Shown here in pieces: positions 1-11,312 of a DNA stretch of 64,000 bases. The DNA lies in assembly GCA_023101885.1 (NCBI GenBank), contig JALPQD010000138.1:4316903-4380902 (forward strand), in the 5' to 3' direction. The notes beneath the pieces were generated by a model. It ran no database searches and was not told where the DNA came from. It worked only from the letters and a program-made list of their open reading frames with translations. This stretch comes from Typhlomys cinereus. Lineage: Eukaryota > Chordata > Mammalia > Rodentia > Platacanthomyidae. How positions within the stretch are numbered: position 1 is the first letter of the stretch; every line of letters starts with the position of its first letter. The translations under genes and the position numbers were made by a program.

Positions 1-395
1 CCCATTAATAAATCTGGGATCTTTTAGGAATTTGGAAAATTTAGCACTAATATTAGATCACTGAGATAATTGTTGCTTGTGGTCTGAAACAGAGGTTCAC
101 AGTTGTGTTATTCAGTGAAGAGAATGTTCTTGAAAGCATTGAGAGGATTTGGCAAGCTTGTGAGAAACTTGTGGTACATGGAGTCACAAGATTCTCAACT
201 ACGATGCATTGGGCATATATGCAACTCTATTCTGGGTCCACCCTGCTTTGGCCGTTCTGGTGTTGTAACAGGTTTTGAACTCAGAAAGCATAAATCTTTT
301 AACTTTTATGTCTTAAGACTATCTTATCTCATTCTCTATCCATTTTTCATTTGTAAAACTTTGTGATTTAGAAATTTTATACAAGTAGGCTTAGT
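1..395. other. Gene-free interval, nothing recognised
   Basis: AT-rich unique-looking sequence. The small open frames have no coding character or recognisable motif, and I see no repeat family here. Confidence 0.5.
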
Positions 396-880
396 GTATA
401 TCCTTTTGAGAATTATTTTTGCAGGGGCTTTTTGGAAAGCCCCCCACCTCAGAATGATCGAGTATACAAAGTTACACCAAAACCAGCATATAATATACGA
501 AGAAAGATTTATTGTCAAGCAAGCAGGACAAAATAGACAAACAGCATGCAACATGGCTGTCTCAGAAACAGACAGAGAGGCACAGAGAGAGAAAGAAAGA
601 GTCAGAGAGGGAGACAGAGAGAGTTCTAGTTCTGAGGTCTCTTATAGGGTTTGGTCATGTGACTAAAGGCATGTAGTTGGAAAAGTACTGGGATGGGCAG
701 GAGGGCTCACCATGGGGTGGGTGAAAGTCCTTGTGAGCTGCAGAGAAGCTGGGGGCCATAGAACTGTCCTTGGAGAGTGGAGCTGCCTTATCTAAGTAGA
801 CTGGGAACTATGAAGGGTTCTTTGTCTGAACACATACATCAGAGGGAGGAGGGGTAGTTTGAACCATTTTGTGTTTAACA
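396..880 (-). repeat. Possible antisense LTR fragment with a GA-rich core
   Basis: The segment reads 'agatttattg' at its left, which gives an AATAAA-like signal on the minus strand. A GA-rich run follows at about 570-625, then GC-richer unique-looking sequence. A similar 'aagatttattg' plus purine-rich start recurs near 21625. This arrangement resembles rodent endogenous-retrovirus LTRs read in antisense, but I cannot name the family and LTR ends are not clear. Confidence 0.25.
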
Positions 881-884
881 TGCC

Positions 885-1065
885 TAACATCTAACGATTT
901 TCACTTACATAATTCCCTGAAGGTTAATCTAACTAGTATGTGAATGACTCATTCTTTATTATTGAGTAGTATTCCACAGGAGCGATTTCAATGGATCATT
1001 TACTCCTTTATCCACCGAGAATGGGTTTTTAGAATTCCTTAGAGTTTCATACATGAATATAGCGA
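885..1065 (-). mobile_element. Old L1 relic, 3' part of ORF2 region
   Basis: The stretch 'attgagtagtattccac' followed by 'tttatccacc' is the reverse complement of the conserved L1 segment that encodes the end of ORF2. The copy is strongly diverged and no reading frame survives. Confidence 0.45.
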
Positions 1066-1069
1066 TTTT

Positions 1070-1610
1070 ATGATATTGAACACCTTAGTTCCCAATCCCA
1101 TCATCTTTCCATTACAACTCTTCTTCTCTGCCAGTCTCCCTCTTGTTTTCATGTCTTTTCACATGTGTGGCCTGCTGAGTTTCATCTGGTTTACCTTTGG
1201 GGGCATGTGTCTGAGTACTTGCTGGAGCATGAATCATTCATCAGTTGGGAATGCCATTGAGGAAAGCATCTTCCCCCCTCCCATCAGCATTAGCCCTCAT
1301 CAGCCTCTCAGGCAGGTGTGGGGCTTCTTGAGATTTTTTTTCTGTTTCATGGTGAAATGTTGATAGGAAAAAGTCTTATGCAGGTCTTGTGGAAATACAC
1401 ATACTGCTGTGAATTCATGGATGCACAGCCCTGTCACGTCCAGAAGATAACATCTGGCTACTCCCCAAACCCCTTTCAGTCTCTTACAATCTTACTACAC
1501 CCTCTTCTGTCAGAGTGTTCTCTGACCCTTGGGGTGGGGGTGTCTTAGATGTCCTGTTTAAGGCTGAGCAGTGAGCAGTCACTTATGATAAACTGTGATT
1601 TTCCATAATA
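1070..1610 (-). mobile_element. Old rodent L1 3'-end fragment
   Basis: Read on the minus strand this segment matches the same repeat family as 48240-48770 and 57300-57720 on the plus strand. Shared landmarks are a 'gactgtaagag'-type motif, 'gaagatgctttcctcaatgg' and 'catgctccagcaagt'. The sequence resembles the 3' untranslated part of older murine-type L1 elements. It is diverged and non-coding. Open frames crossing it are chance frames. Confidence 0.45.
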
Positions 1611-1854
1611 AACATCTTCCATTGCAAAAGGAAGCTTCTAGGTTGAATGCTGAGAGCTTTTCCAATCTATGGGTATAATGAAAAAGAGGAGAACATAGGT
1701 TCCAGAGGGCACAAACTATTAAGATTTATCTCTAAAGATAAATCTATATATATACTTCTTTTTAAACAATTGCACGATTTTATATTTTTAAAAAACTGCC
1801 CTGAAAGGGTATTTTCACTTAAAAATGTATACATCTGTAGGCTAATAAGAAGAT

Positions 1855-2011
1855 TTAGCAGCTAAAGGTATCTTGTACATAAATCTGGTAATGTGAGTCA
1901 GATCCCTGGAGCCCACATTGTAGAGGAGAATCAGCTTTTAACTGTGTCCTCTGACGTCTACATGTATATCCTGAAACATGTACCATATACTTGCTCTGTA
2001 TCTCTCTTCTC
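1855..2011 (+). mobile_element. B2/B3-like SINE relic
   Basis: The order 'agcagctaaaggtatcttg', 'gatccctggagcccaca' and 'cctctgacgtctacatg' follows the tRNA-related head and body of rodent B2/B3 SINEs in plus orientation. It is diverged. It abuts the left duplication of the U1 copy. Confidence 0.45.
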
Positions 2012-2037
2012 TCTTTCAATATTTTCTTTTTTTTAAA

Positions 2038-2199
2038 GGGGAGAGTGTGAACGTAGTCCCCCACTACCACAGATTATGCAGTCGAGTTTCCCATATTTGG
2101 GAAAATTGCAGGGGTCAACACATCCGGAGTGCAATGGATAAGCCTCACTCTGGGAAAACCACCTTCATGATCATGGTATTTCCCCTGCCAGGTAAGTAT
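2038..2199 (-). pseudogene. U1 snRNA retropseudogene, nearly full length
   Basis: The minus strand begins at 2199 with ATACTTACCTGGCAGGGG, the exact 5' end of U1 snRNA including the 5'-splice-site recognition element. It then follows U1 collinearly for about 162 of 164 nt. About a dozen differences from remembered human U1 are visible, many at former CpGs. The Sm-site core (2067-2075) reads AATCTGTGG instead of AATTTGTGG. The 3' end runs into an A tail (plus-strand T-run before 2038). The copy is flanked by an identical 17-bp duplication, TCTTTCAATATTTTCTT, at 2012-2028 and 2199-2215. This is the signature of L1-driven retroposition of a small RNA. No proximal snRNA promoter element is evident, so it is very probably not expressed. 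Confidence 0.93.
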
Positions 2200-2451
2200 C
2201 TTTCAATATTTTCTTAAAAAAGAAAAAACTCACCAATTATTTTCTAGAGTGGTTGTATAATTTCACATTTTTAGCAATAATACACAAGTACTCTAGTTTC
2301 CATCCAATTTAAGCACTTCCTCATGTTGTGACATCACCATGTACTTTAGTTTCATCTTATATTTGTCCCAACCCTATCCTAGAATCAAATTGTCCAAGAA
2401 ACTCTGGTTCCCTACATCAGAGAATGTTATTTCTCCATATCTAAGCTATTG

Positions 2452-2478
2452 GGCTATTTTATTTTATTTATTTGTTTA

Positions 2479-2520
<42 letters not shown>

Positions 2521-2764
2521 CAGAGGGCAGGCACTGTGAGTCCCTGTGGAGGGCCAAGGGTGAATTTGGGGATCATTCTGAATTGCTTCTACCTCTTTTT
2601 TTTTGCTTCCTTCTGGGATTTCCCAGGCTCCACCCACCAGGACCAGACCTGAAGGCCATCACTGTTCTACCTGGCAATTTTTTTTTTAATGTAGGACCTG
2701 GTATCCAAACTCAGGACCTTCTGATTGTGAGGGAAAGTCTTAACCCTGAGCCATCTCTCCAGTC
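2452..2764 (-). mobile_element. Lineage-specific tRNA-derived SINE with (GT)n tail
   Basis: The reverse complement begins with 'ggactggagagatggctcag', an A-box-like head, then 'agtttggataccagg', and ends in a (CA)n tail seen here as (GT)n at 2483-2518. A direct duplication, CTAAGCTATTG, flanks it at 2441-2451 and 2765-2775. The same family occurs at 9868, 17513 and 49617. It has no coding content. Frames through the GT tract are artefacts. Confidence 0.8.
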
Positions 2765-2775
2765 CTAAGCTATTG

Positions 2776-3235
2776 TTATTATTGGGCTTCTAGGTCCTAT
2801 TAACACACAGAGGTATGTAAGTGAGCATCTTAAACTACAGGTGTACATCTATATAAAGGAACACATAGTATTACTTCTATTTCCTTTTATAACCTTTCAC
2901 ATGGATATGTATAGATATTGTAGTATAAATAAATCCTATATTGGACACTTAATCTTTGATTTACCATTTGGTTCTTGATACACTAAGTTATAATCCAGTA
3001 CCAAAGTTTTTATTTTAGCCTATCCTGTTTCTTTCTTGCAAATTCTTTCTCCATCAGTGAGGAACCTTACTCTCCTTATCTACAATATATTTACATCTTT
3101 ATAAATACAAATGAAGTATAACAACTGGGTTATCAGAAAACTGATGGCCCATATTATTGTACAGAGGAGATTTACTAAGTAGATAACAGTATTTCAGTGT
3201 ACTTCTTTTGCCTTTAGCACATAATACCTAATCAA
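2776..3235. other. AT-rich interval, nothing recognised
   Basis: No reading frame, RNA gene or repeat family is recognisable. Base composition is like the surrounding gene-free sequence. Confidence 0.4.
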
Positions 3236-3366
3236 AATGCTGAGACAGAGTGGATGGGTGCTCATTTTGTAACTCACGCTGTTCTCATGCTCACAGCAAT
3301 CCTCCTGCCTTGGCTTCTCATGTGCTGGCATTAGAAATGGGAGCCACTATTCTTGGCTTAGATTTT
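3236..3366 (-). mobile_element. B1-like SINE
   Basis: On the plus strand the copy reads 'aactcacgctgttctcatgc', 'aatcctcctgccttggcttc' and 'gtgctggcattagaaatggg'. This is the reverse complement of the 7SL-derived B1 body, so the element is on the minus strand. It is diverged, with no clean terminal duplication. Confidence 0.65.
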
Positions 3367-3875
3367 TCTTTCTGTTCTCCTATTAGCTGTTCACAACACA
3401 GCATTACAAAGATTAAATGCTCAGCACACGGATGAGTTAGTTGTTCAGATTCCATTTTGTGTAGTATTAGATATTATCACTTTCCCTTAGAGAGGGAGAA
3501 CCTATCTGCATTTCTGCCAGGAATATCTGAATGCTTCTTTCTCTATAGTATTTCTAGCAGAATGCATTGGAATGTGTTTTAATTTTTTTTTCAGGTTAAA
3601 TAAGAGGCTAATTACCTCAGTGCTTCAATCAGCATTTCTTTTTGTCAGTGAGCTTCAATACCACATTCGATTTTTGTAAATTCTCTTTTAGTATCATTTG
3701 ACTGCTTTTCTGTTGGGATTTCCATTATCTCTCTCCTGTGCAAATGAGGAAAGTCAGCTTTTTGATGCATGTGTTATGGATAATTTCTTCCAGTGTTTTG
3801 GCTGGCACTTGACAGCCAAATTTATTATTATTTATGGTATTTTTAAAAATATATTTTTAAATATATAATTTAAAA
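3367..3875. other. Gene-free interval
   Basis: AT-rich sequence without supported genes. I recognise no repeat family with confidence. Confidence 0.35.
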
Positions 3876-4065
3876 ATATTTTATTTACTTATGAGAGAGC
3901 ACAGAGAGAAAGAGAAAACAAATATGTCACTGTGCACAGGTGAGGTCAAAGAACAACTTCAGAAGTAGGTTCTCTCCTTTCACTGTGTGGGTTTCTACAG
4001 ATTGAACCATGGTTTCTAATTGCAAGCAGGCACTTTTCCTAATGAACTATCTCACAGGTCCAAAT
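3876..4065 (-). mobile_element. B3-like SINE relic
   Basis: The segments 'gaggtcaaagaacaacttca', 'ggttctctcctttcactgtg' and 'gaactatctcacaggtcc' are, in this order, the reverse complement of a rodent B3/B2-type SINE. It is well diverged. Confidence 0.6.
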
Positions 4066-4880
4066 GCATGATAATCTACACAGGCAATATTGTCATTTTT
4101 TTCTTTTCTTGACTGGATTTTGAATCAAATTTTAATAGCCTTTCTCTACCCAGAGGCAAAGAAAGATTTGATTTCTGCTTGTTTTTTATAGCATTTGTGC
4201 AATCACATCTATATGAGACACACAGCTTGTGGGAGCTGGTTCAGACCTTCTCAGGGATCTTTGAGTATTGACCAATCTGAATAACCAAGATTTGAACTTC
4301 TTTCTTTCTGCTCTTTGTCCCTTTGGGAAATTTTGTTTACACGGTGGTCAGCCTGAAGTGGGATGTTGATACTGATTAGCTCACTACATTCTCACCTTGT
4401 GACTTATTAATAAGAAACAGGCCCAAATGTTTCCAGAGTTGTGGTAAAAGAGTATCTACCTCGAAGCTGCTGTTACCTTGAAACTACTAACAATTTGAGT
4501 ACTAAGCTAGTCATAATAATTTAGTTTCACATCAAATGTTCTCTTGTTATCCATTCCTTATTTCTTGTTTTATAAGATTATGCTATTCTTGCCATTTGGA
4601 TATTTTGAAAGACTTTGGATGATTGCCAACTTTCATGTATAATACCCGAGTTTTAGAATAAACTCATCTCTGTCTTAGAAGGGCTGAGACCCCTCCGACC
4701 TTGGCCTGGTTTAACTGATCCCACCCATAGTACTCTGCGTTGATAGAGTAAGTGCTGGCACTTACAGCAACTAATTTCAGCTTTTCAAATTGCTCCCAAG
4801 TTATGTCAGAACTCCTTTACAAGTCATTTTTTACCACTAAGTGATTTATAAAACTTTCACAACATTTTCCTTCTAGAAAT
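4066..4880. other. Gene-free interval, nothing recognised
   Basis: No coding frame, RNA gene or confident repeat was seen in this AT-rich stretch. Confidence 0.35.
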
Positions 4881-5372
4881 AAAGTGGGGTTTCACAGTGC
4901 ACAGGATGCTTAACACCTTAAAGATGACATCATTCCATTGCCTTCCAGCTGCCATTGTTTCTGGTGAAAAGTTTTTAGTGCATAATTTACATCTATATTC
5001 ATGTGCTTATTAGCATTTTATTTCCTCTGATTCCTCCCACCTTTTTTCTGGTATGTTTGTGATGTACTTATATGCTTTTCTCTATATTTGTCCTTCCTGG
5101 GATCACTAAGACTGGATCTTTGGTTTGGTATTTATAATAAAAAGTTTGGGACATTATTTCTTCAAATACTTTCCTATGTTCTCTTTCAGAGACCAGTTGA
5201 ATGCCTGCCTACCTTTGTGATATTATTTTACAGCATTGGGTATCCTGTTCTGTTTATTCTTTTTTGTTCTTTCATATTTGTGCTTCTAGTATGGTCTGGG
5301 TACCTTCTTTTCCTTTGTCTACAATTAATTAATTTTTTTCATCATTGGATATAATTTCTCCCTTGGCCCTGT
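4881..5372 (-). mobile_element. Old L1M-type LINE fragment, split by an LTR
   Basis: The plus strand reads 'ccttccagctgccattgttt', 'tggtgaaaagtttttag' and 'gacattatttcttcaaatac', which are antisense landmarks of ancient mammalian L1 (L1M) internal sequence. The element is therefore on the minus strand. It stops where the LTR at 5373 begins, and some related AT-rich sequence after 5936 may be its continuation. All frames are broken. Confidence 0.5.
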
Positions 5373-5935
5373 GATGGTTAATTTGGGTTATCCACCTAAT
5401 GGGATCTGGAACTGATTGAGAGATGCGCCTCTGAGGTGGTACAAAAGGGTGGTTTTCTAGAAGGAGTAACTGAGAGAGGAAAACCTTCCCCATGAATGGG
5501 CAGCACTTTCAGGCAGCCACCCATCTAGGAGGAGGGCTAAGAGGAAAACTGTTGCTTTTGCCCCTGCCTGCCATCGTTGCCAGCTGGTGAGTGCTTCCAC
5601 CCTATGGTTGTCATTGTTCCTGTCCTTGGCTGGCACCAGAACCCTGCTTTTTCGGCTTTCAACTATGGACAAAGAATAGAGACTCCCCAGTGACTCCCTA
5701 GGAATGCCTCAGACCTTCCCCTTCAAATTAGGACTACAGAGACATTGAGTCTCGTAGACTGCACAGGTGCTGGGTTCTCAGACTTCCTGCTTATAAACAG
5801 CCATTATTGGACTACCCAGCCCAAATGATTCAAGCCAATCTAATGAATCCCCTTTGAAATATACACTCATTCTGCAAGTTCTCTTCCTGCAGAGAATGCT
5901 AATATTGGGCTATGTGAGTAACTGTTCCTTTATTA
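5373..5935 (+). mobile_element. Solo ERVL/MaLR-like LTR
   Basis: The element opens with 'tgtgatggttaatttgggtt', a start typical of MaLR/ERVL-family LTRs, and ends with 'cctgcagagaatgctaata'. No internal retroviral genes flank it, so it is a solitary LTR. It interrupts an older L1M fragment and is therefore younger than it. The exact subfamily is not assigned. Confidence 0.55.
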
Positions 5936-6844
5936 ATTTCTCGTTTCTATCATCTTGACTGCTGAAATTTCCCTTTGGTTTGCACATTTTGTCCTCCTTT
6001 CTCATGTAATATTTTAGCACTTTAAAAATAAAGTAATTTTAACTTTTGTCTGATGATACAAACTTATATATCAGCTCTGGGTCTGCTTTTCTTAACAGTT
6101 TTCTCTCTTGCCCATGTGCTATTTTTCATCTTCAAATATATTATGCACCATGGCTATTTAATCTAGTCATCATACATCTACTAGAAGAGCAGCCATTAAG
6201 TAAGTCATATTCACTCCCAGAAAAACAGCATTTTCTTTCTTATGACAGCCTTGTCTAGGTTCCTTCCCTAGTTGGATTTAGTTCTTCATTGGCTCCAAAC
6301 ATTTCATGATCAAATCAGTGCCTTTGTTTCCTGTGATTTCAGGAATAAACAGCAATAACTTCTGAAAGTTGTCACTATGATTCATGGTCAAGTCATCAGT
6401 TTTGCTAACCACATAAGGTCTCCCCCCTTGCATGATAGCTGACTTGCCACTTACTATCCAGCTGGGTAGTTCTAACTGATCTCTGTAATCACCATTTGCT
6501 TCCTGTGCTTTGGAAGAAAGTCTTTCTCATTCCTACTACTGCACACTCTTCAGAGCACCTTGCATTTGATGGACATCTTTAGTGAATATGAGAGCTTCCC
6601 TCTGCTCCACTACCATATTCCCAAGCCTTTGAAAGCTAAGTTACTGAAATATCTCAGGTAGATTTCTCTGGAAGGCTTTCATGCCCCTACACTCTCTAAC
6701 AGAAGTTGAGTGGCGTGCATTGGAGCAAATGCAAGTGCTCAGGAGCTCAGTCCTCCTGTGGGTACTGGCCAACTTCCTGAGAGAAGGAGCAGGGTGGGTG
6801 CCAGTTCTCTCTATAAGAGAGAGCCTTGGCCTGTCTGCATGCTG
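5936..6844. other. Gene-free interval, possibly resuming old L1M at the left
   Basis: The first 300 bases are AT-rich and could continue the interrupted L1M on the minus strand. The remainder shows no gene or confident repeat. Confidence 0.3.
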
Positions 6845-7252
6845 TTTTCTTTGAGTGCATGCATGTATGTATGTGTTCATGTGTGCATGTGTATGTGTTC
6901 ACGTGTGGTGTGTATGTCATGTGTGTATGTGTGTATATGTGCATATGTGTATGTGTTGTTCATGCATCTATGTGCAGACACCCACACCCACATACCTGCA
7001 GAAGTCAAAGAAGGACATCAAGTACCCTATCCTATATTCTCAATCTAGTCCTTTGAGACAGGGCCTCTCCATTTGGGCTAGCACTCCTCAGCACCAGCAC
7101 TCCCCCTATCAATGCCCCCCTCCAAAAAAACCTTGGGTAAGAAGCATGCATATGGCCACACCTACTTTTTATGTTGGTATTGGGGATCCAAACTTAGGTT
7201 CACAGGTGTTGAACATGTCCCCTTACCTACTAAGCCATCTCTCTAGGCCTGG
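6845..7252 (-). mobile_element. B4-like SINE with TG-rich tail
   Basis: A (TG/TA)-rich tract at about 6855-6960 is followed by 'ctttgagacagggcctctcc', 'ggggatccaaacttaggttc' and 'ctaagccatctctctaggcc', the antisense of a B4/B2-type rodent SINE ending in a CA-rich tail. Frames of up to 144 codons here come from the low-complexity tract and are not genes. Confidence 0.6.
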
Positions 7253-7790
7253 TTTCTTGACATTTCAGATCATTTCTCACTTGGTCTAACTGAGGTCAAT
7301 TCCTCCTCCCACTACCCTGTCTGGGATGAGAAATAATCATGAGTCTCCTGCCTTTATCAAAAGTCTTAAATTTCATAGAGGCTAGTCCACTTTGATTTCT
7401 TCACCTCATACTATTAGTTCTTTGGTGTGTCAAAAAGAGAAAATCATTTTTGTATCTTTTTCAAATCTGTATGGTTGTTAGGATGAAGGTGGTGGTCTTA
7501 TGTTTTCTGCTATAAAATCAGTATTAGAACTAAAGGTATATTCCATGGGGAGATCTATGTTCCATCAGTCCATCACTATGTCCTAGATGGAGGGGCATTA
7601 TCCTTAACATTTGCCACACAGATTCTCATTTCCTTTTATGTCTGTGATAGATACTTTGTGGATTGTTTTCTTAACATGTTTACATGTATTACTATTGCTG
7701 CTGATGGATAGGATTGGCATATGTTGAAGGCTCATTGTACAATAAATGAAGCATCACTAGTAATTGAGAAGTGATTCCCAATCCTCATAA
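7253..7790. other. Gene-free interval, nothing recognised
   Basis: No supported feature was seen. Confidence 0.35.
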
Positions 7791-7935
7791 CTCATACTCT
7801 TTCTTTTGAGCCAGGGTTTCATGCAGCTCAGACTGACTTTTAACTTGCCATGTACCTAAAGATGAGTTACTGGTCCTCCTGGCTTCACCTCCGTGCTAGG
7901 ATTACCAGATTGTGCACCATGTCCAGCCTGACTTG
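7791..7935 (-). mobile_element. Diverged B1-like SINE
   Basis: The plus strand reads 'gagccagggtttcatgcagc', 'cctggcttcacctccgtgct' and 'caccatgtccagcctg', a weak but ordered antisense match to B1. A short insertion seems to interrupt the centre. Confidence 0.45.
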
Positions 7936-9020
7936 GACTCTTGCTTTTATTCTCTGCTCACAACTCCAGACAACGCTTACTATAGTATGCAGCAATGCCT
8001 TTGTACATTCCCTAGAGATATGTATTTTTAGCAGTGAAACTCACTGCTTAAAATATTATCTGAGGAATTAGCTGAAACTATTCTCTCCTATTTCACAGAT
8101 GGTTCCTTTCCATTGTCAGATGTCTATATCTGTAGCTAGCTACATCAACTCTGACAGCCTTCTCACAGTATCACGCTGGTGTAGAGTTAGATGTACTTGC
8201 CTGGTTTCCTGTAGTTTTAGAGTTAGCTACAGAATTTTGTGGGGATGTGATTGGGCACACTGTGTCTTCTAGGCCCTGAATTAGAATCAGATCTTCAAAT
8301 GAATGTCTCTACCACTGGAACTGGAGAGCTTAGAGGCCAAGACTAGTTACCTCCTTCAGTTTTGCTTTCTATACTACCCAGAGTTCCTTCAGAAGGCTGC
8401 AAAGTCTGTATATGACTCAGATAGATCTGTCAAGGCAGAGCTTCAGGGGATGATTGTTACCCTTGCAAAGCGAGACTGGTATTTTGGTCAAGGATAAGCT
8501 TTCACTATTTGGGGGGAGGAGGAAGAAAAAAAGTCTTGTCATTGGTATCCTTGAATGTGGTGCCTTTTTATTAAATTGCATCCAGGTACAGTAGCCTTGA
8601 GTGCAGTCCACTGAGCATAGAAAGTACTTTCTCCTTGCATTTCCCCTGTACATATACATTTTAATATTTTGAACTACTTTGAAAAGCTTTAAGTGTCACC
8701 TCTGCCTCTTTGCTAGTGGTTCTTGGAGATTTAAAAAAAAATGCTGCTAGAAATCCTTTGAATTTGACACTTGGTCTTTTCCAGAAATGACAGTGTCACT
8801 ACTGAAATGCCCATCCCCAGCAGGGACTCTTCTTCCCTCGGGACATATATGATACACACTATAGGAATAATCCCATAGAGAAAGAAAATCTCATCGTTCA
8901 CCCAGTACAGATTCCTGAGATTCTCAATGTCGATGGCAAACCAAAAGAAACCTCTCTTCTTTCCCTCTAGGTTCTATGAAGGAGAGTAAGTCAACAAGGA
9001 AATAAAATATTTCTCTATTT
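7936..9020. other. Gene-free interval, nothing recognised
   Basis: Short frames (such as 8303-8497) lack homology that I recognise. No repeat was confidently identified. Confidence 0.35.
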
Positions 9021-9024
9021 GTGT

Positions 9025-9628
9025 GACTTGCATATAGTTTTGCCTCCAGAAATGCTGTGGCCACGGCTGAACCTCAGTAGCTTTGGGCATCCTTGGAAGG
9101 GTCCTAAATGCACACGTGAGAGACCCTGACTCCATACTGGATTGTGGAAAAGAGAGCACACGGATTAGTACTCCGCTATGATCCTTTTACTAAATGGCAT
9201 CTAGACACACAAAAAGAATGAAACACAGGTCTTCCCCCATGGGAATACTATTATTACCTGGCCAGCATGGCAGTGGGAGAGTTGCCTAACTCTTTGCATC
9301 GAGGATATCGGAGGCCGTGCCTGGTTGTGGGGGTCTGTGCAGGCAGCACTTGGGAGCTCCAGCCAATGACTTGTGAGTTTTAGACCTGCCCAGTCTAAAT
9401 TACCCAGGAAGACCCCCTTCTCAAACAAGCGAAAACATCGTGAAGAACTGTGCACTAAGGAGCCGTGCGCCTCGCTGCTTGCATTCATCAATCAGACTCA
9501 CCATAACAAGAAGACCTTCCTTCTCAATCTCTATGCCTCGTGAAGGTGTGATTCATGAGACCCCGAATTCCTGGGACGTCACACCTCCCAGTGGCGGGTG
9601 GGGTAACCCACTTGCCCGCGTCTAGGCA
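9025..9628. other. CpG-retaining segment of unknown origin
   Basis: This 0.6 kb segment holds roughly 18 CpG dinucleotides, clearly more than the flanking AT-rich DNA, ending in a dense run at 9455-9625. It directly precedes an L2 relic. It may be a comparatively recent insertion, perhaps a solo LTR, or a small unmethylated regulatory element. I recognise neither ends nor family. Confidence 0.35.
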
Positions 9629-9629
9629 T

Positions 9630-10390
9630 TACCACATTACTCTCCTACTCAAAATCCTCACTTCTTCTATAGAATAAAATCGGAATCCTTTTTGCATGAC
9701 ACGCAGGACCTTTTAGGATTTGACCCCATTTATCTCTCTAGTTCATTCCCCCACATCTCTTTAATCTCCTCTTTGCTTATGCTTTGTATCTATGCATAGA
9801 CAGCTTCCATTAGCGAAATGTGTCATAATGTTGTGCCAACATTTATGGGAAATAATTTACTTGTCTTGTGCTGGAGAGATGGCTCAGGGATTAAGACTTT
9901 GCCTCTTTTTGTAAGCAGAAGGTCCTGAGTTCAGATCCCAGATTCCACATTGAAACACCAGGCAAAAATGGCACCAGCCCGCATTTCCAGCCCTGGTAGG
10001 CAAAGCCTGGGAAATCCTAGAGTAAAGCAAAAAGGAGATAGAAGCAATCTAGGATGAGTTCCGAAGTCTTTCATAGGACACACAGTGACCTCTGATACAT
10101 ATGCACACAAAAAATAAATAAATAAATATTTTAAAAATTGTTTAAAAAAATCTTTGCTTGTCTTATCATATTTAGGCAAGGTACCACTTTCTCTACAATA
10201 TATTCTCTGATAAACAATTCCCCCTTCACCTCATATACTTCAATAGTTTTTCTTCCTCTGCAGTCCCATAGCATCTTACATCTTACTATTTAAATCCACG
10301 CCACATGGCGATTGCCTGCTTCAGCATCTGTCTGCCTCACAGACTACAAACTTCTTGTTCCATTCTAGTTCCAGGAGAGTCTATGTAAAT
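9630..10390 (+). mobile_element. L2 LINE 3' region, interrupted by a SINE
   Basis: Landmarks such as 'cctactcaaaatcctcactt', 'aggaccttttaggatttgac' and, after the SINE, 'tctctgataaacaattccc' and 'cacagactacaaacttcttg' follow the L2 3' region in plus orientation. The SINE at 9868-10150 splits the match, which continues after it. It is ancient and non-coding. Confidence 0.6.
9868..10150 (+). mobile_element. Lineage-specific tRNA-derived SINE
   Basis: It begins 'tgctggagagatggctcagg' with a B-box-like 'cctgagttcagatccc' and carries the family body 'gagtaaagcaaaaaggag' before an A/T-rich tail. A short matching flank, CTTGTCTT, occurs at 9860-9867 and 10157-10164. It belongs to the same family as 2452 and 17513. 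Confidence 0.8.
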
Positions 10391-10396
10391 GGGGTG

Positions 10397-10617
10397 TCAG
10401 GTCTCAGTAGCCTGAAGACTACCTCATGCAGAGATTGACAGCAGGATAGTCATGAAAGCCAGTATCTACTTCTTATTTCCAGGAAAAAATCAAAAGCAAC
10501 ATGCTAAAGCTGCATGTTTTAACTTTTGAAAAGTTAAATAGCACTATTTTTCTCCTGATGGCAAAATATACTATCTTTCAAAATAACAGGACAGTACGTG
10601 GTAGATTTCAGTTACTC
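10397..10617 (+). repeat. Left arm of a ~200-bp inverted duplication
   Basis: The reverse complement of this block aligns collinearly with 11313-11507. Matched segments include 'agtaactgaaatctacca', 'gccatcaggagaaaaatagt' and 'tgctgtcaatctctgcatga'. Outside two small indels (about 12 and 7 nt, longer in this arm) the arms look about 93% alike by eye. The content matches no repeat family I know. Confidence 0.85.
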
Positions 10618-11312
10618 ACAGACTCTCACAACAGACTCTCAATAGCTATTTGATAAATAAGTGATGTAACTATTTTCTACATTTTATCTGAATATTTTTC
10701 TATTCTTTTAAAAGGTCACTTTTTCTGTCTTTTTCTTTTTTGGATAGTTCCTATATGGGAAAGCAAGAACAGAAGCCCCTTTTTAAGTCTTTGGAAATGA
10801 TTGCTTATTTGACAATTCAATTGAATAATAGGCCAGGATGTGTCTCCATGTCTCTGAAACCTAAACATGCACACAAATTCATTTCACCTATTTTGTCCCA
10901 TGGTCTTCCTCCCATCAACAGAGTTTGCTAATGTTTACATTAGAGGTGCTGGGCTTAGTGTCTGACTGGGATTGCATGGTGAAGGAACAGCAGACACCGA
11001 TTCTGTCCCTGTGGACACTTCTCCTCAATATAAAATCCCTCCATTTCAGAAACTCAAAAAAAAAATTCTTATACAATTCCCACAGGAAAGGATGGGTGTG
11101 TCCTAGGAATGGAAGATATAGTTGCTGTATATTGTAATGGTCGACTCATTTCTCCACTCTGCTTGACTGAGAGCTACAAAAGGAGAGAAATGTCTTTGCA
11201 TTTTGCTCACTGATACTCAAATATGCCCAGTAAAAGGACACACTCAATGAGTATTATTTTAATAAACAAACAAATAGTGCATTGACACTCACTAAGCAAA
11301 ATACTTTTATGG
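10618..11312. other. Spacer between the inverted arms, with an L2/MIR-like tail
   Basis: About 0.7 kb separates the arms. Its last part (11140-11275) ends with 'actcaatgagtattatttt', resembling the terminal part of an L2/MIR-type element on the plus strand. No gene was seen. Confidence 0.4.

Noticed and set aside
2038..2199. A functional U1 snRNA gene
   Set aside because: A tail, target duplications and a mutated Sm site indicate a retrocopy, and no proximal promoter element was seen.
6710..7289. Frames of 112-144 codons rich in Cys/Val/Met
   Set aside because: They derive from the TG-rich tail of a SINE.
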